Assembly (NCBI GenBank): GCA_022036555.1
Contig: CM039131.1
Location: forward strand, 39,332,075-39,396,074
Length of the DNA: 64,000 nt
Source: Microstegium vimineum
Taxonomy: Eukaryota; Streptophyta; Magnoliopsida; Poales; Poaceae
Direction: 5' to 3'
Shown: one piece after another, positions 21,887 through 35,500 of the stretch
How the letters are laid out: every line of letters begins with the position of its first letter
Numbering within the stretch: the stretch's first letter is position 1
Position numbers and translations under genes: made by a program
Notes under the pieces: model-generated
The model's input: the letters and a program-made list of their open reading frames with translations, nothing else
Told to the model about the DNA's origin: nothing
Databases searched by the model: none

Positions 21887-24800
21887 TCAACTGCCAACAA
21901 TCTTTGGAGCCCTGTAGTACCTCAACAGCAGGGACCAGCAGACGACACTGACGGACGAAGCTGCCATAGCAGCACCGGCAACCCACGGCGGCAAGCGAAA
22001 CCCAGTGGATGGGAAGAGCACCCCAGCAGCAATCGGTATGCCGATGACGTTGTACCCGAGCGCCCAGACGTAGTTCATGCGTATGCGGAAGAACGTTTTC
22101 CTGGACAGATCGATGGCGGTGATCACATCCTCCAGGTTGCTCTTCATGAGGACAATGTCGGCAGCTTCAATGGCAACATCTGTTCCTGCGCCGATTGCCA
22201 GCCCCACATCAGCCGAGACAAGTGCTGGGGAGTCGTTGATTCCATCGCCAACCATCGCCACGGTTCTTCCAGACAGCTGCAAGAATTTGGGTCAGAAGAA
22301 GTTATATGACTTTTTTTTATGAAAAGAAGTTATATAACTTGATAAATAAAAGCACTTTGAAAGTGACAAAACAAAACACAAAATAGCTCACCTGAAGTTC
22401 CTTCACCCTCTCAGCTTTCTGCTCTGGTTTCGCTTCGGCAATAATCTTTTCAATGCCAACCTCTTTGCCGATAGCATTAGCTGTCCCCCAGTTGTCACCA
22501 GTCACCATAATACTCTCCACATTCATGGACTTGAGGTATGATATCACTTCATGGGCATTTGGTTTTATCGGATCAGATACAGAGATTATGCCCACAACTT
22601 CTTGGTCGATCGCCACAATAATCCCTGTCCTTGCCTTATCCTCTTCTTCCATGAGAATTTCCGAAGCTTCCAAGGGGATATCAATGCCAGAAGACAACAT
22701 AAAGCTTTTGTTGCCCACAATGACACTCTTGTCACTAACCTCCACCTTGACACCCTGCCCAGTTACTGAAATGAATTCCCTTGCCTCAGGCCAAATGTAG
22801 TTTTCTTCTGGATGCAGCTTTTTGGCATGCTCCACTATCGCTTTTGCCAGGGGGTGCTCACTGTTGACCTAAACGAGATAAGAATCCATGGAATCTCACA
22901 AGGATAGAATATATTTTTTAATATGGAAATATTAAGAAAAAAAAAGATGATGACAATCATAAGAGTTGTACAACATACTTCTGCTGCAGCAGCATAGTCA
23001 TAGAATTCGCGCAAGACCATGTTTTTAAGAAGCCTTGTGTCAACAACGACAGGCTTCCCAATAGTAAGCGTCCCTGTCTTGTCAAAAATAATGCAGTCGA
23101 CCTATGAAGTATCATGAGATAATTTAGCATCTCTGAACAATTCAATGACCTTTTTTAAAAAAACTTGCACATTCACAGTAAATGAGATTATTCCATACCT
23201 TCTGTGCACTCTCCAGAGCTTGCCCACCCTTGATCAGAACACCATGTGAAGCACCAACTCCAGTTGCAACCATCACAGCAGTTGGAGTAGCCAGCGCTAG
23301 GGCGCAAGGACAGGAGATCACCATAACTGATATCCCAAACTGAAGAGCGAGCTGAAAGCTATCCATGGACTGTGGTATCCATGAGTGAGGGTAGCTATGG
23401 AGCCTCCCCGCAACAAACCATGCGAACCAAGTAAGCATTGAAAGAAGAATCACCTGAAAGCATGGAGCTGATTGCTCAGCATTTTCCCATAAAATTAGAC
23501 TGTAGATTGGAACAGATACAATACAATTGACCTTACCAGGGGAACAAAGACTCTAGATATATGATCAGCAACCTTCTGGACAGGAGCTTTTGCCATCTGT
23601 GCTGACTCAACTAGCCTTACAATCTGTGCCAGTGCACCCTCTGATCCCACAAATGTAGCCCGGACATGGAGCACACCATTCTCATTCACTGTCCCTCCAA
23701 TTACAGTGTCACCCTTTCTCTTTGCTACTGGCCGTGATTCTCCAGTAATCATGCTTTCATTCACATGGCTCTGGCCCCAAATAACAAATCCATCAGAAGC
23801 AAATTTTCCACCCGGGACTACTTTGATCACATCATTTTTCTGGATTAGCCTGCTGTCAATGTCCTTCTCTCCTACCACATTTCCTTCATGGTCATACAGT
23901 ACCAGTGTTGCAGTTTCTGGTGCAAGGTCCATCAGCTTGGCAATAGCCTCAGAGGTTTTTCCTTTTGCCAAGATCTCAAGGTACTTCCCAAGAAGAATAA
24001 ATGATATGAGCATGGAACTAGTCTCAAAAAAATCAGTTGACATGTAATTCTCAGTGGTAGCTGCTCGAAGAACTGAGTAAACTGAGTAGAAGTAAGCCGT
24101 GTTTGTCCCTAGAGCAATAAGGACATCCATGTTCGGTGATCCACGGCACATTGCGTTGTAAGCACCAGCATAAAATTTGCGACCGATAACAAATTGAACC
24201 GGTGTTGACAAAATCCACCGAAATAGTTCACCGATGCTCATCATGTTGACAACTTCTTTTTCCAGCCCATCCTTCAGCCAAGGGATATACATGAACACCA
24301 TGGAAGTGAGAAACACTGGAATGGTAAATATTAAGCTCCACAAGAAAGACTGCATGTATTGTTTGATTTCCCCATACCTATACTGGTCCCTTCCATCTGC
24401 TTCCGGATATATTGATGCATTGACATTACCAAATGTGGCTGACTTGATGACTTCAATGAGATCCCGGGGACCTGTCTGGTCAGGCTTGTATGAGATGGTG
24501 ACCTTGTGTAGCTCAGAGTTGAATTTAATGTTTTCCACACCAGGAAGGGCCTCTACAGAGCTTTTCAATATCATCATCAATCTCTCGTCGAGAACACCAT
24601 CCATTTTTAGGTCAATCCTGCTCTGGTCTTCTCCTGTGGTCACTAGTATCGCTTCAAAGCCAGTTTCTTCCACTGCTTGGATTAGCTGGCTAGCAGAAAT
24701 AATCCTGCGATCATAACGGATCTCAGCCTCTTCAGTAGCCAATGCAACTGAAGCTCTTTGAACCCCAGAAGAAGCTTGCAAGGCAAATTCAACCGTGCTT

Positions 24801-27353
24801 GTGCAATACTTGCAGGCCATTCCTTTTATATGTAGCCTGCATAGTAGAATGTTCTTTTCCTTGACCTCCTCATCAATCAATTTAGCTTCAAAACCAACAT
24901 CCTCAATGGCTTCTGTAATTTTGTTCTCCTGTCCAAAAGGTTTACATGATCACAATCTCCTGGAAACAAGTATTAAAATGACGGCTCATACTCTATAAAA
25001 ACATGGCAAAAAAACTTTAATCAATTCAAACTTTAAACAGGTTTCTATTACTTTTGGTCAATATACACAATAACAAAGTGATCAGAGTGTTCCAGTGTAT
25101 ATACTGTGAATATATTGTTTGGATCAACTGAAAAGCAGTGTAAACTTGGGTGTTGAATAATCCAAACGAATTGCACAAATACAATTTTCCTTGTGTGTGT
25201 AAAGGGCAACATGCCAAAATGGGGTATTCACATTTCACAAGCAGACCTGTCACCTGATCATGGTCAACGGAAAAATAATAAATGTTTAGGTATACTTATG
25301 CATCCACACCATATACCAATCTTCTCCCAAGATTCAGGTTAGTTCTTGTTGGGCTGGGATTTTCAGGCCTGTACCAGGCATGTTTCGTGAATTGGTTTAA
25401 TCAGAAGACAGTTTAAGTATGGATGTCGTTCATTTTTAATACATTGGCTTTTATATGTTTTTTAAAAATCAAATTTTGTGCTTAATCATCAATCATTGAA
25501 TTGCCTTTAGTTGACGAGAACCTAACAATTTTATAAAAAGGGTATCCCCTTTCCGATTCACAATTATTGATAGGTGCTATCGAAAAGGAAGCACTATCCA
25601 AGGAAGGAAGTGCGCAAATACTAGATCATGCACAAATATAAGTCCAAGCTATATGGAGACAAGTTTCTGCTCTAAGTAGGTTCATGAAAGGGATACCAAA
25701 TATAGATTTGTACTATACCTGAAGTCAAAACCAAAAGAGGGTGATGTACTCATGTACCTATATTTGTTAAGAAAAGACTTTCTTCTTACATAATATTACT
25801 GCATTCTTTTTTTTTCTATTTTGCATCCTATGGAATCTGTGGCATGAAACATTCTAAAATTTGGTCACCAAAACAGATAAAACTGAATTGCTATTTTGTA
25901 GTTAAAAATATTTTCATACTCAAAACATCAAATGAAACAGAATGGAGGAAGCACTTCAGTTTCTTGTTCACTATATTTAATTGTCTATAGAATTAAGTGA
26001 TGATGAAAGAATTGGCACCATCATATCATAGAGACTATCCAATAAAATAGTTTCTTCAAGAAGCAACCACTAGGTTGAAATGTGGGATGAAAGTTTTTGT
26101 GGTCCTGCAGGGGCAACCGCATGAGGTGTCTCCCATGATGCAACTAGAGTAGGGCACTTATGCTTCATGAAAGTGACTTCCATTAATAACAAAACTCCAT
26201 AAAACAAAAAAAACATTCATTCTAATGAATTTCAAGATGCTAGTGAAAAGAGAAGCGTCGTGCCTTCCAAGTTGGCAGATATTTTCCAAAAAAGTTACCA
26301 AAATGATGGCAGACAAGATTGAAATTTTGCATCCCTAATGCAACACTGATGAAAGGAAGTAATTATGATATGGGACACATAAGTGTCAAATTATTCTTGT
26401 ATAACTCAATTTTGCTGGAATTATCTTCTGGGAGCATCAAGCAACTGATCTAATGTCCGCACAGAAGCATATTAGGTTGGTCTACAATTATAGTTTCTAA
26501 CTTTCTATCCAGGAGTGAAGGCCCGCTGCATTTGTCGCTGAAAATTTGCCAGCAATATCCAGGAACCCTGAACCACCATCATTTTTTTTTCCTTTTGTAA
26601 AGGATAGTTAAGCAGTTCAACATCAGACGCAAAGCTGTCCACCTTTTAAATTTAAAGGAAGCAAATAAATGCAAAAGAATGTCTCCATCCCATATTATTT
26701 CAATTAAGGCCACACAAATTATTTCTCGAGTGTCAACATTTTGCCATAACCATTTTTTTTTCTCGTAAGAGAGATCTCATGGATGATCTGATTCCAAATG
26801 TCTCGAGATGAACCACGACGCCCACGTCAGCAGGTTGTAATGGGGAAAACACTGCCCAAATGCCCATAGGACTTAACCCAGCTACGCTTTTGTAGATTGT
26901 GTTTATAACTATAGGTAATGTTTGTTCGTAAAAACGTTCCAATCTAGAGCTCTGCATTTTACATTACAAAACACAAACAAAATTCACCAAGTACACGGAG
27001 CTCACCGAGACGAAGGCCGGGTAGAAGACGACCTGCGCGCGGCCCCAGAGGACGTCGACGGCAGCGTCGTGGATACCCGGGAGCCGCTTCACGGCCTTCT
27101 CCACCGACCCGGCGCACGCGGCGCAGGTCATCCCGGACACGGAGAACACCGCCACCTTCTCCTCCTCCTCATCCCCCGCACCAACCGCGGCCTCCAGGTC
27201 GCCGTCTCCTCCGCCGCCGCCAGCAACCGCCACTCCCTTCGGGCGTCGCGGCATTGACGGGTACCGCGGCCGCAGGGAGAGGCGGCGGCTCATCTCTGAG
27301 CCGCCGCCGCCGTGGAAGCAGGAGAGAAACAGGGCTCGAGTAGTCGCCACCAT
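21887..27353 (-). CDS. HMA5: HMA5-like copper-transporting P1B-ATPase, copy A (downstream)
   Basis: Six exons: 27353-27006, 24928-23537, 23453-23199, 23101-22979, 22868-22392, 22276-21887; all GT-AG, phase 0, giving 994 residues. Order: Arg-rich N-terminus, metal-binding domain 1 (GMTCAAC), domain 2 (GMACKYC), a degenerate third domain, membrane helices, actuator TGES, the CPC metal site at about 628-630, phosphorylation DKTGT at Asp672, SEHPLAKAI, MVTGDN, GDGIND, and the last two helices. The family pumps Cu(I) out of the cytosol; rice and Arabidopsis HMA5 act in root copper loading and detoxification. Odd points: the near-invariant CPCALGLATP reads CPCALALATP (GGG to GCG), preceded by IS instead of IA, and GASQG reads GASHG. 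The frame is intact. It lies 2.2 kb downstream of copy B in the same orientation. Confidence 0.96.
24929..27005 (-). other. Intron 1 of HMA copy A
   Basis: This 2077-bp GT-AG intron separates metal-binding domains 1 and 2. It shares patches with intron 1 of copy B (for example near 26345 and 35405, and near 25235 and 34505), showing that the intron was duplicated with the gene. Confidence 0.8.
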
Positions 27354-27450
27354 TGCCGTGCCAGTGCCACCACTACACTCGTCAAGCGCGCTGGGGGTTG
27401 GACGGTTGGTTGGGGATTTCCTCGTGTGGTTTGGTTTTTGAACCGCGTCG

Positions 27451-27460
27451 GCATTTATAG
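27451..27460 (-). promoter_or_regulatory. TATA box of HMA copy A
   Basis: CTATAAATGC on the minus strand, about 100 bp upstream of the start codon; copy B has the same decamer at an equivalent distance. Confidence 0.65.
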
Positions 27461-27469
27461 AAAGCGGCG

Positions 27470-28730
27470 AAGAGCCCAGCGTCCGGTTGTGTGCGAGGAG
27501 AGAGCAAAGAAATACTCTGTACGTGCTAGAGTAGCTGTAAACTGCTAATGCTAAGCTTATACGCAACGCAACACCGACTGAAACAGCAAAATGCATGCGT
27601 TTCTCTTCCGTGTCCAACTGGTGAGCGTAGCAGTATAATTGCTGCGTGCCATTTTTGTTAATGTAACTGAAAGTGCAGCTGACTCAAATTCCACCGCTGT
27701 GGCGTTTAGTAGGCAGCGCTGGCTCGCACAAAAGTTGAACGAATTAGTGACAACAGATAGGTGCATGATTATTCTACATTTTCATGGCATTGCCTGTAAC
27801 TGTCATGCGATCTAGATCAAGTAAGGAACAGGTCTGATTTAAGAAATATATCTGCAAGGCGGAGCTGCTCAAATAAAAAAGAAAATGGTCTGTCTATAGC
27901 TCATCGTGAGAGATTCTTCCCCGTTTATGGCCGGACGATTCCTTCAAATAAATGACACCCTTGTTGTCAAAAAAAAAAATTAACACCCTACAGACAAGAT
28001 TCTACTTAGAAAAAGCATGCATGTTAATAGAGACTGTGTTTAAACAAAAGAATTTCATGGTCTTTTACTGGTCGCCCGATCAAACTATTTCACTTATGAT
28101 TTGGGCTGGTTGATCCAATCATAGTATTGAAGGATGGAAACTTTTTCGAAGGTTGGAAAGTTCCATTCATTTAGTGCGAGATCGTTTCATGCCTCGCGGT
28201 GCTTACACCTCTAAGTCGTCACACGACTATTCTTCTCCCACATCTCGCTGCTCGCCGGGAGCTCCGATGAACCCAAGTGCCCACGACGGTCTCCCTCTTC
28301 TCCTACCCCTACTGTCGCCATCGTCTCCAACTCCGATGAGTCTCCCCATCTTCATCTGGCCTGACCACCCCTATCACTGCCAGCCCCTCTAAATTGTCCG
28401 GTCATCATCCCCGTCGCTCTTCAACACCGTCGAGAAGAGTCACGTCGCCACGTAGCAATGTCTTTTTTGTTGCAACTGTATTATCATGTCACAAAAAGAA
28501 GTGAGCAGGTTGGTTAGGCAACTAATATCGCCCACAAGAGGAAAGAAAACAAGCGTGAACAAACATCCCCCTCTAGTTTCAGCATCAGTGCATCACCAAG
28601 CACCAACGCTCCCCTGCTAGCTCTCAATCGTGAGTCTGATCCCATTAACTGGCACCTTCATCTGTCCATGAGCCCATGACCCTCTTTTCAGGATCCAGGT
28701 TGTTCACGTTCAGTAGACATCGTAGAGACG
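27470..28730. other. Intergenic DNA between the two HMA genes
   Basis: No gene seen; includes the upstream region of copy A. Confidence 0.4.
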
Positions 28731-28732
28731 TA

Positions 28733-28965
28733 CTCCCTCCGTCCAGAAAGACTGTCGTTTTCGTTTTCCGAAATACATTTTTGACTAATTATATATTAGA
28801 AAGTATTAATATTTATGACATATAATTAGTATCATTAGAAAGATCTTTAAATCTAGTTTTTAATAAATTTATTTGGAGATCCAAATGTTACATGTATTTT
28901 CTATAAATTGAGTCAAACTTGTGGCACGAACATCCAAAACGATAGTCTTTATGAAACAGAGGGAG
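28733..28965. mobile_element. Stowaway MITE
   Basis: CTCCCTCCGTCC at the left end pairs with the AGAGGGAG right end; TA target duplications sit at 28731-28732 and 28966-28967. Length 233 bp. It lies between the two copper-ATPase genes. Confidence 0.8.
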
Positions 28966-28967
28966 TA

Positions 28968-29560
28968 GACAACTAGATATTATTTAGAATATGTCAGTAT
29001 ATCCACTTGGAGATAATGCCTTTATCATCAACTAATATATTGCCCGTACTAACACTATGGTCACATCTAAAATAAAAAAATCATAAAAATAAAAAATAAA
29101 TCAACTAATGAAAAGAAGCAAATTCACAAACTAATGAAGTAAGACCATGCATTATTGTGTGCTAAAAGATATTGATGGACTTCAGAAATAAGGAACTGAA
29201 AAATAAAATAAGAAAAGTGAAAACATTATCAGGTTCATGTGTATACAGATCATGTCTTTATCTTGAAAGGATACATAGATCATGGCATCTGCTAGCAGAT
29301 TCATGCATCTTTTCACAGTTCATACAAGTTAGTGCAAAAGTGAATAGAGAGAAATATTACTACAAAGCAACTATGCCAATAATGTCCACAGAATCCAGAG
29401 TTTTGCCATGTGAATACAGATATGTACACATATGTAATGCATATGTACAGTTTATTTCACGCAATTTCCAGGATGTTCACCTGTCGTTCACCAAGTCTAA
29501 TACCCATTAATATCTTACAATACTTTCTTATATTATCTAATGCTGCTCTGGTCGGTGTCA
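28968..29560. other. Downstream region of HMA copy B
   Basis: AT-rich DNA, probably including the 3' untranslated region of copy B. No gene seen. Confidence 0.4.
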
Positions 29561-32500
29561 TCAGTTGTCAAACTTCTTTGGACTCTTGTAGTACCTCAAC
29601 AGAAGGGACCAACACACGACACTGACGGATGAAGCCGCCATCGCGGCACCGGCAACCCATGGTGGCAAGCGAAATCGGGTTGATGGGAAGAGCACCCCTG
29701 CAGCAATCGGTATGCCGATGATGTTGTAGCCGAGTGCCCACACATAATTCATTCGTATGCGAAAAAAGGTCTTCCTGGAGAGATCGATAGCAGTGATCAC
29801 ATCCTCCAAGTTGCTCTTCATGAGGACGATGTCGGCTGCTTCAATGGCGACATCTGTTCCAGCGCCAATGGCGAGACCTACATTAGCTGAAACTAGTGCT
29901 GGGGAGTCGTTTATTCCGTCACCAACCATCGCCACCGTTTTTCCTGACAGCTGCAAGAATTAAGATCCGACAGAGGTAAACAAACACTAGATTACTGTAA
30001 CAGGAAAGCAACAGAAGTAACGAAAGAAAACAGTGTATATAGCTTACCTGAAGTTCCTTCACCTTTTCAGCCTTCTGGTCAGGTTTTGCTTCGGCGATAA
30101 TCTTTTCAATGCCAACCTCTTTGCCGATGGCATTAGCAGTCCCCCAGTTGTCTCCAGTCACCATTATGCTCTCCACATTCATGGACTTGAGGTAAGATAT
30201 AACTTCATGGGCATTCGGTTTTATCGGGTCAGATACAGAAATTATGCCCACAACTTCTTGGTCCATAGCCACAATAATACCTGTATGTGCATTTTCCTCT
30301 TCTTCTATAAGAATCTCTGAGGCTTCCATGGGGATATCAATGCTTAATGACAACATAAAGCTCCTGTTCCCGATAATGACACTCTTATCAAAAACTTTGG
30401 CCTTGACACCATGTCCGGTAACTGAAATGAAATCTCTTGCTTCCGGCCAGATGGGATTTTCTTCTGAGTGGAACTTCTTTGCATGCTCCACTATTGCCTT
30501 TGCCAGAGGGTGCTCACTGTTGTCCTGAATGAGACCAACAAAAATCATGAATTTTGAAACAAAAATGCCCCTTCGAACACAACACCTAAAATGACAACAA
30601 CGGAAATAGAATTGAAAAGCGTACCTCTGCTGCTGCAACATAGTCAAAGAATTCACGCAAGACCATGTTTTTGAAAAGCCTGGTGTTGACAACGACTGGT
30701 TTCCCAACAGTCAGCGTTCCTGTCTTATCAAAGACGATGCAGTCTACCTATAAAAAGTCGTGTAAGTAGTGTTGTCAGTTTATTGCTAATTTGAAAGAAC
30801 TACTTTAAGCAAGTGCATACACATTATCATGAAAAGTTTCCATACCTTTTGTGCACTCTCAAGAGCTTGCCCACCCTTGATCAGAACGCCTTGTGAGGCA
30901 CCAACTCCAGTTGCAACCATCACGGCAGTTGGAGTTGCCAGCCCTAAGGCACAAGGACAGGCAATCACCATAACTGATATTCCAAACTGAAGAGCAAGCT
31001 GAAAGCTATCCATGGAAGATGGTATCCATGAGTAAGGGTAACCATGGAATCTCCCGGCTAAGAACCACACAAGCCAAGTAAGAAAAGAGAGAACAATAAC
31101 CTGCAAACACGGAGAAGATTGTTCAACATTGACAAGTTTACCCCATTAATTTTATACAAAAATGTAACTGAGCTTACCATTGGGACAAAGACTCTAGATA
31201 TCTGATCAGCGAACTTCTGGACAGGAGCTTTTGCCATTTGTGCTGACTCAACTAGCCTTACGATCTGTGCCAGTGCAGTCTCTGATCCGACAAATGTTGC
31301 CCGGACATGGAGCACACCATTCTCATTCACTGTCCCTCCAATTACAGTGTCACCCTTCCTCTTCGCTACTGGCCGTGATTCTCCAGTAATCATGCTTTCA
31401 TTCACATGGCTCTGGCCCCAAATAACAAATCCATCAGAAGCAACTTTTCCACCCGGGACTACTTTGATCACATCATTTTTCTGAATTAGCCTGCTGTCAA
31501 TCTCCTTCTCTCCTACCACATTTCCTTCATTGTCATACGTTAACAGTGTTGCAGTTTCCGGTGCAAGATCCATCAGCTTGGCAATAGCCTCGGAGGTTTT
31601 TCCTTTTGCCAAGATCTCAAGGTACTTTCCAAGAAGGATAAAAGATATGAGCATAGAACTAGTCTCAAAAAAATCAGTTGACATGTAATTCTCAGTGGTA
31701 GCTGCTCGAAGAACTGAGTAAACTGAGTAGAAGTAAGCCGTGTTCGTCCCTAGAGCAATAAGGACATCCATGTTTGGTGAGCCATGGCATAGTGCCTTGT
31801 AAGCACCGGTATAAAACTTGCGGCCAATTACAAATTGCACTGGTGTCGATAAAATCCACCGTAATAGTTCACCAATGGTCATCATGTTGACAACCTTTTT
31901 GTCGAGCCCATCCTTCAGCACAGGGATGTACATGAACACCATGGAAGTGAGAAATACCGGAATTGTGAATATTAAGCTCCACAAGAAAGACTGCCTGTAT
32001 CGCTTGATTTCCACATACCTGTGATTCTCCCTTCCTTCGGCTTCTGCATATATTGATGCAGTAACATCACCAGAAGTGGCTGACTCGATGACTTCAATGA
32101 GGTCCCTGGGACCTGTCTGGTCAGGCTTGTACGAGACGGTGATCTTGTGGAGTTCAGTGTCGACCTTTACGTCTTCCACGCCAGGAAGAGCTTGGATAGA
32201 GCTTTTCAGGATCATTGTTAGCCTCTCGCTCAGAAGGCCATCTAATTTGAGGTCTATCCTGCTCCGATCTTCTCCTGTAGTGATTAGTACTGCTTCAAAA
32301 CCAGTTTCTTCCACTGCATGGATAAGTTGGCTGGCAGCAACAATCCTGCGATCATAATGGATCTCTGCCTCTTCAGTAGCCAACGCAACTGAAGCTCTTT
32401 GAACACCAGGAAAAGCTTGCAAGGCAGATTCTACTGTGCTTGTGCAGGACGTGCAGGTCATTCCTTTTATATGTAACCTGCATACTAGAATGGTCTTTTC

Positions 32501-35500
32501 CCTGACCTCCTCGTTAATCAGCTTAGCTTCAAAACCAGCATCCTCGATTGCTTCCCTAATTTTCTCCTCCTGTTAAGAGCCATATATGAACACAAGTTTT
32601 AAATATTATTATGAAGCGAAGATCCAACAGCACGGGCACATAGCCACGGACATTGGTAAAATATGGTGTAAAACTACTGAAGTATCTATAGATTCAAATG
32701 AATTTCAGCCTTGATTCAAGAAAAAAAAAACAGCTTTAATTTTTACTGTAAACTATTGTATTAACTATTGGACAATATATTAGGGATATTTTTTTTAAAA
32801 AAGTTTTATGATGGCACCAAAGAAACAAATGTTAAGTTCTTATTAAATTAATAGTGAAGTCCATTTCAACACCGTGAACTTGCTGAGTCTAAGAAATCCC
32901 CTCAATTCTAATACCAGGAAATCATTTGTCCCTTCCACTTTCAAAATCGGGCAAAATACACCCTTTGACCATCTCAAAGCAGAATTAGACATTGAGCATG
33001 TCGGCCCCACATGTGATCGTATTTTAACGATGTTGTATTTTATTGAAGATTTGAGCTCCTAAACGATCTCAAATGAAACAATTCCAATTAGAAGTTTAGA
33101 TCTTGTCAGACACTATAATCTTGGTATAGAGCATTTCTCTATCTGAGTCGTTCCAAAAATTCAAAAAAATAATTTCAAAATCTGATAATTTAAAAACAAA
33201 TGTTGAGGAATCTAAACTGTTTGATATAAAAAAAGTTATCAACTAGTACAAAATTGTAGATCAGATTGAGAGATACAAATGTGGAATAGATGTCAACAAA
33301 CGAGATAGTTTGAAAATTTTGAACTTTAAAAACTAATAATTTAAAATAAATGTTTGCATAACGGTCTCAAATAAAAAAGTTGTCAACTACAAAGTTATAG
33401 ATTATGTTCATATCTAATATTTGGAGTATACAATGTAAACATCTGAGATCAGTTCCAAAATTTGATCATAATTTAAATGAATATTTGAGCATCTAAATGA
33501 TCTTAAATAGAAAATATATCAATTCTAAAGTTGTAGATCGTGTCGAGCTCTACAAATTTGATATAAAGTTTATCTTCTTGATTTTTATATGAAAAAAGTT
33601 ACTCCCTCCATTTTAAATTGTAAGTCATTCCAAGAATTTTGGAGAGTCAAAGCATTTTAAGTTTGACCAATGATTATAGAGAGAAACATAAAGATTTATG
33701 ACATCAAATGAGTATAGTATGAAAATATAAGTAATAAAGAATCTAATGATACTTAGTTGGTATCAAATATGTTATTATCATATTATATAAATTTGGTCAA
33801 ACTTTATAAACTTTGACTTTCCAAGATTCTTGGAATGACTTACAATTTGGGATGGAGGGAGTACAATATTTTATATGATAGAAAGAACGAGACCACTTAA
33901 CATAAGGGCTCCCATTTCCACATCATCAAAACCACATCAAATGATCAGAAACCACTTCGAAATGGTCAGGGATGGTATTTTTGCTCAGTTTCAAATTTTG
34001 AAGAAGACATGATTCCTAGTATTTGAGATGAGGCGGGTGAGGGTTGAGAGTTTAAAAGGACTTTGCACTTAAACTAAAAGGAGTATGTTGATAACTTGAT
34101 TTGAATCATACTAACTAAAAAAGATATTTATTTATATGATTCATTCAGCCGGTTTTGTGAGAAAAAAGGTAGGAGTAGTTATCGACATAAGTCATATTTT
34201 TGATCTTAACAGAATTTGATTTTCTTTATGTTAGTTTCATCCTCTCTTACATAGACAAGGTTTTTAGTTGCTAGATGCTAAACATTGTTAACAAAATATT
34301 GCTTCATAAACCTTGAAATCCAAGCAGCCCCAATATAATTGCCATGATTAGTTCTGAACAACTAAAACGAATGTTTTCTTTTCCTAATCTGGAAACTGGT
34401 GTGGTCTTAGGTGTTGAATCATGTAATGATAAAGTGCACATATAAACATTTTCTTGAGTACATGTAAAAGGGAATGTGTAAAATGAAATCATATTCACGG
34501 GTAGACCTGCCACCTGTTCATGGCAGCAGCTCAGCCAAATAGACAAATAAAAAGATTTCTTTTTTTTTTCTCGAATACGCAAAATACTTGCGCATCATTG
34601 TATTAAGGTAGAAGGTTGATTTTACAATGCGCTCTTGGCGCCATGGGGGGTTTACAAATATCCACGCACACCACACCCTCCCCTTGAACTCTATACTGAC
34701 TACTCACGTAACAGGCAACCTAGCTTTTTGGCCCCGGCGTCGATCCAAAGATCGGCGGTATGCCTGATGGTGGAGAGCAAGCGCCCGACGGAGGTCACCT
34801 CATCTCTAAAGCAGCGTGCGTTTCTCTCCTTCCATATCTCCCAGGCCACCAGAGCGAAAAGCGTGTCCGCTCCTTTACTCTTGTCGCCGTGGCATCTACT
34901 CCTCCAACGATCCCACCATAAAAGCAAGGATTGGTCACCTACTTGCGAGGTGTTTGCTCCTAGAGCCGCTAGGATGGTCCACCAAATTTGACGCGAGAAG
35001 GTGCACCCGGCGATGGTTAAATAGTAGTATTATCTCAGTATCGCATTTGCTACAGTATTCAATGAGTGAAATTTAGTACATCGTATTTACTGATTGAAGT
35101 TTAGGTAGGATGGATTGGCACCAATAAAACCATATATGCATCCAACAAGATGACATGCAAACAAGTAACCACTACCACTAGGTTGAAATATGAGATGAAA
35201 CTTTTTCCTAGTCCTACCAGATGAACCATGTATCCCTCATCATTCAACTAGAACAGTCCATATACACCACATGAAAACGACTTGATCCATTTTGCTTTAT
35301 AAATATCAACATATACTAGTGAAAAGGGCTATATCTTTGCTTTTAGAAACAGTTCTTTTTCAATAACGGGGGACAGGATTGCAACTTTGGATCCAGAAAT
35401 GCGCCACTGATGAAAGAAAGTAATTATGGGGACGTGAGTGACATTGTTCTTGAATAGGACAATTTGTTTCATCCTGAGGAACCTAATAATCATTAGGGAA

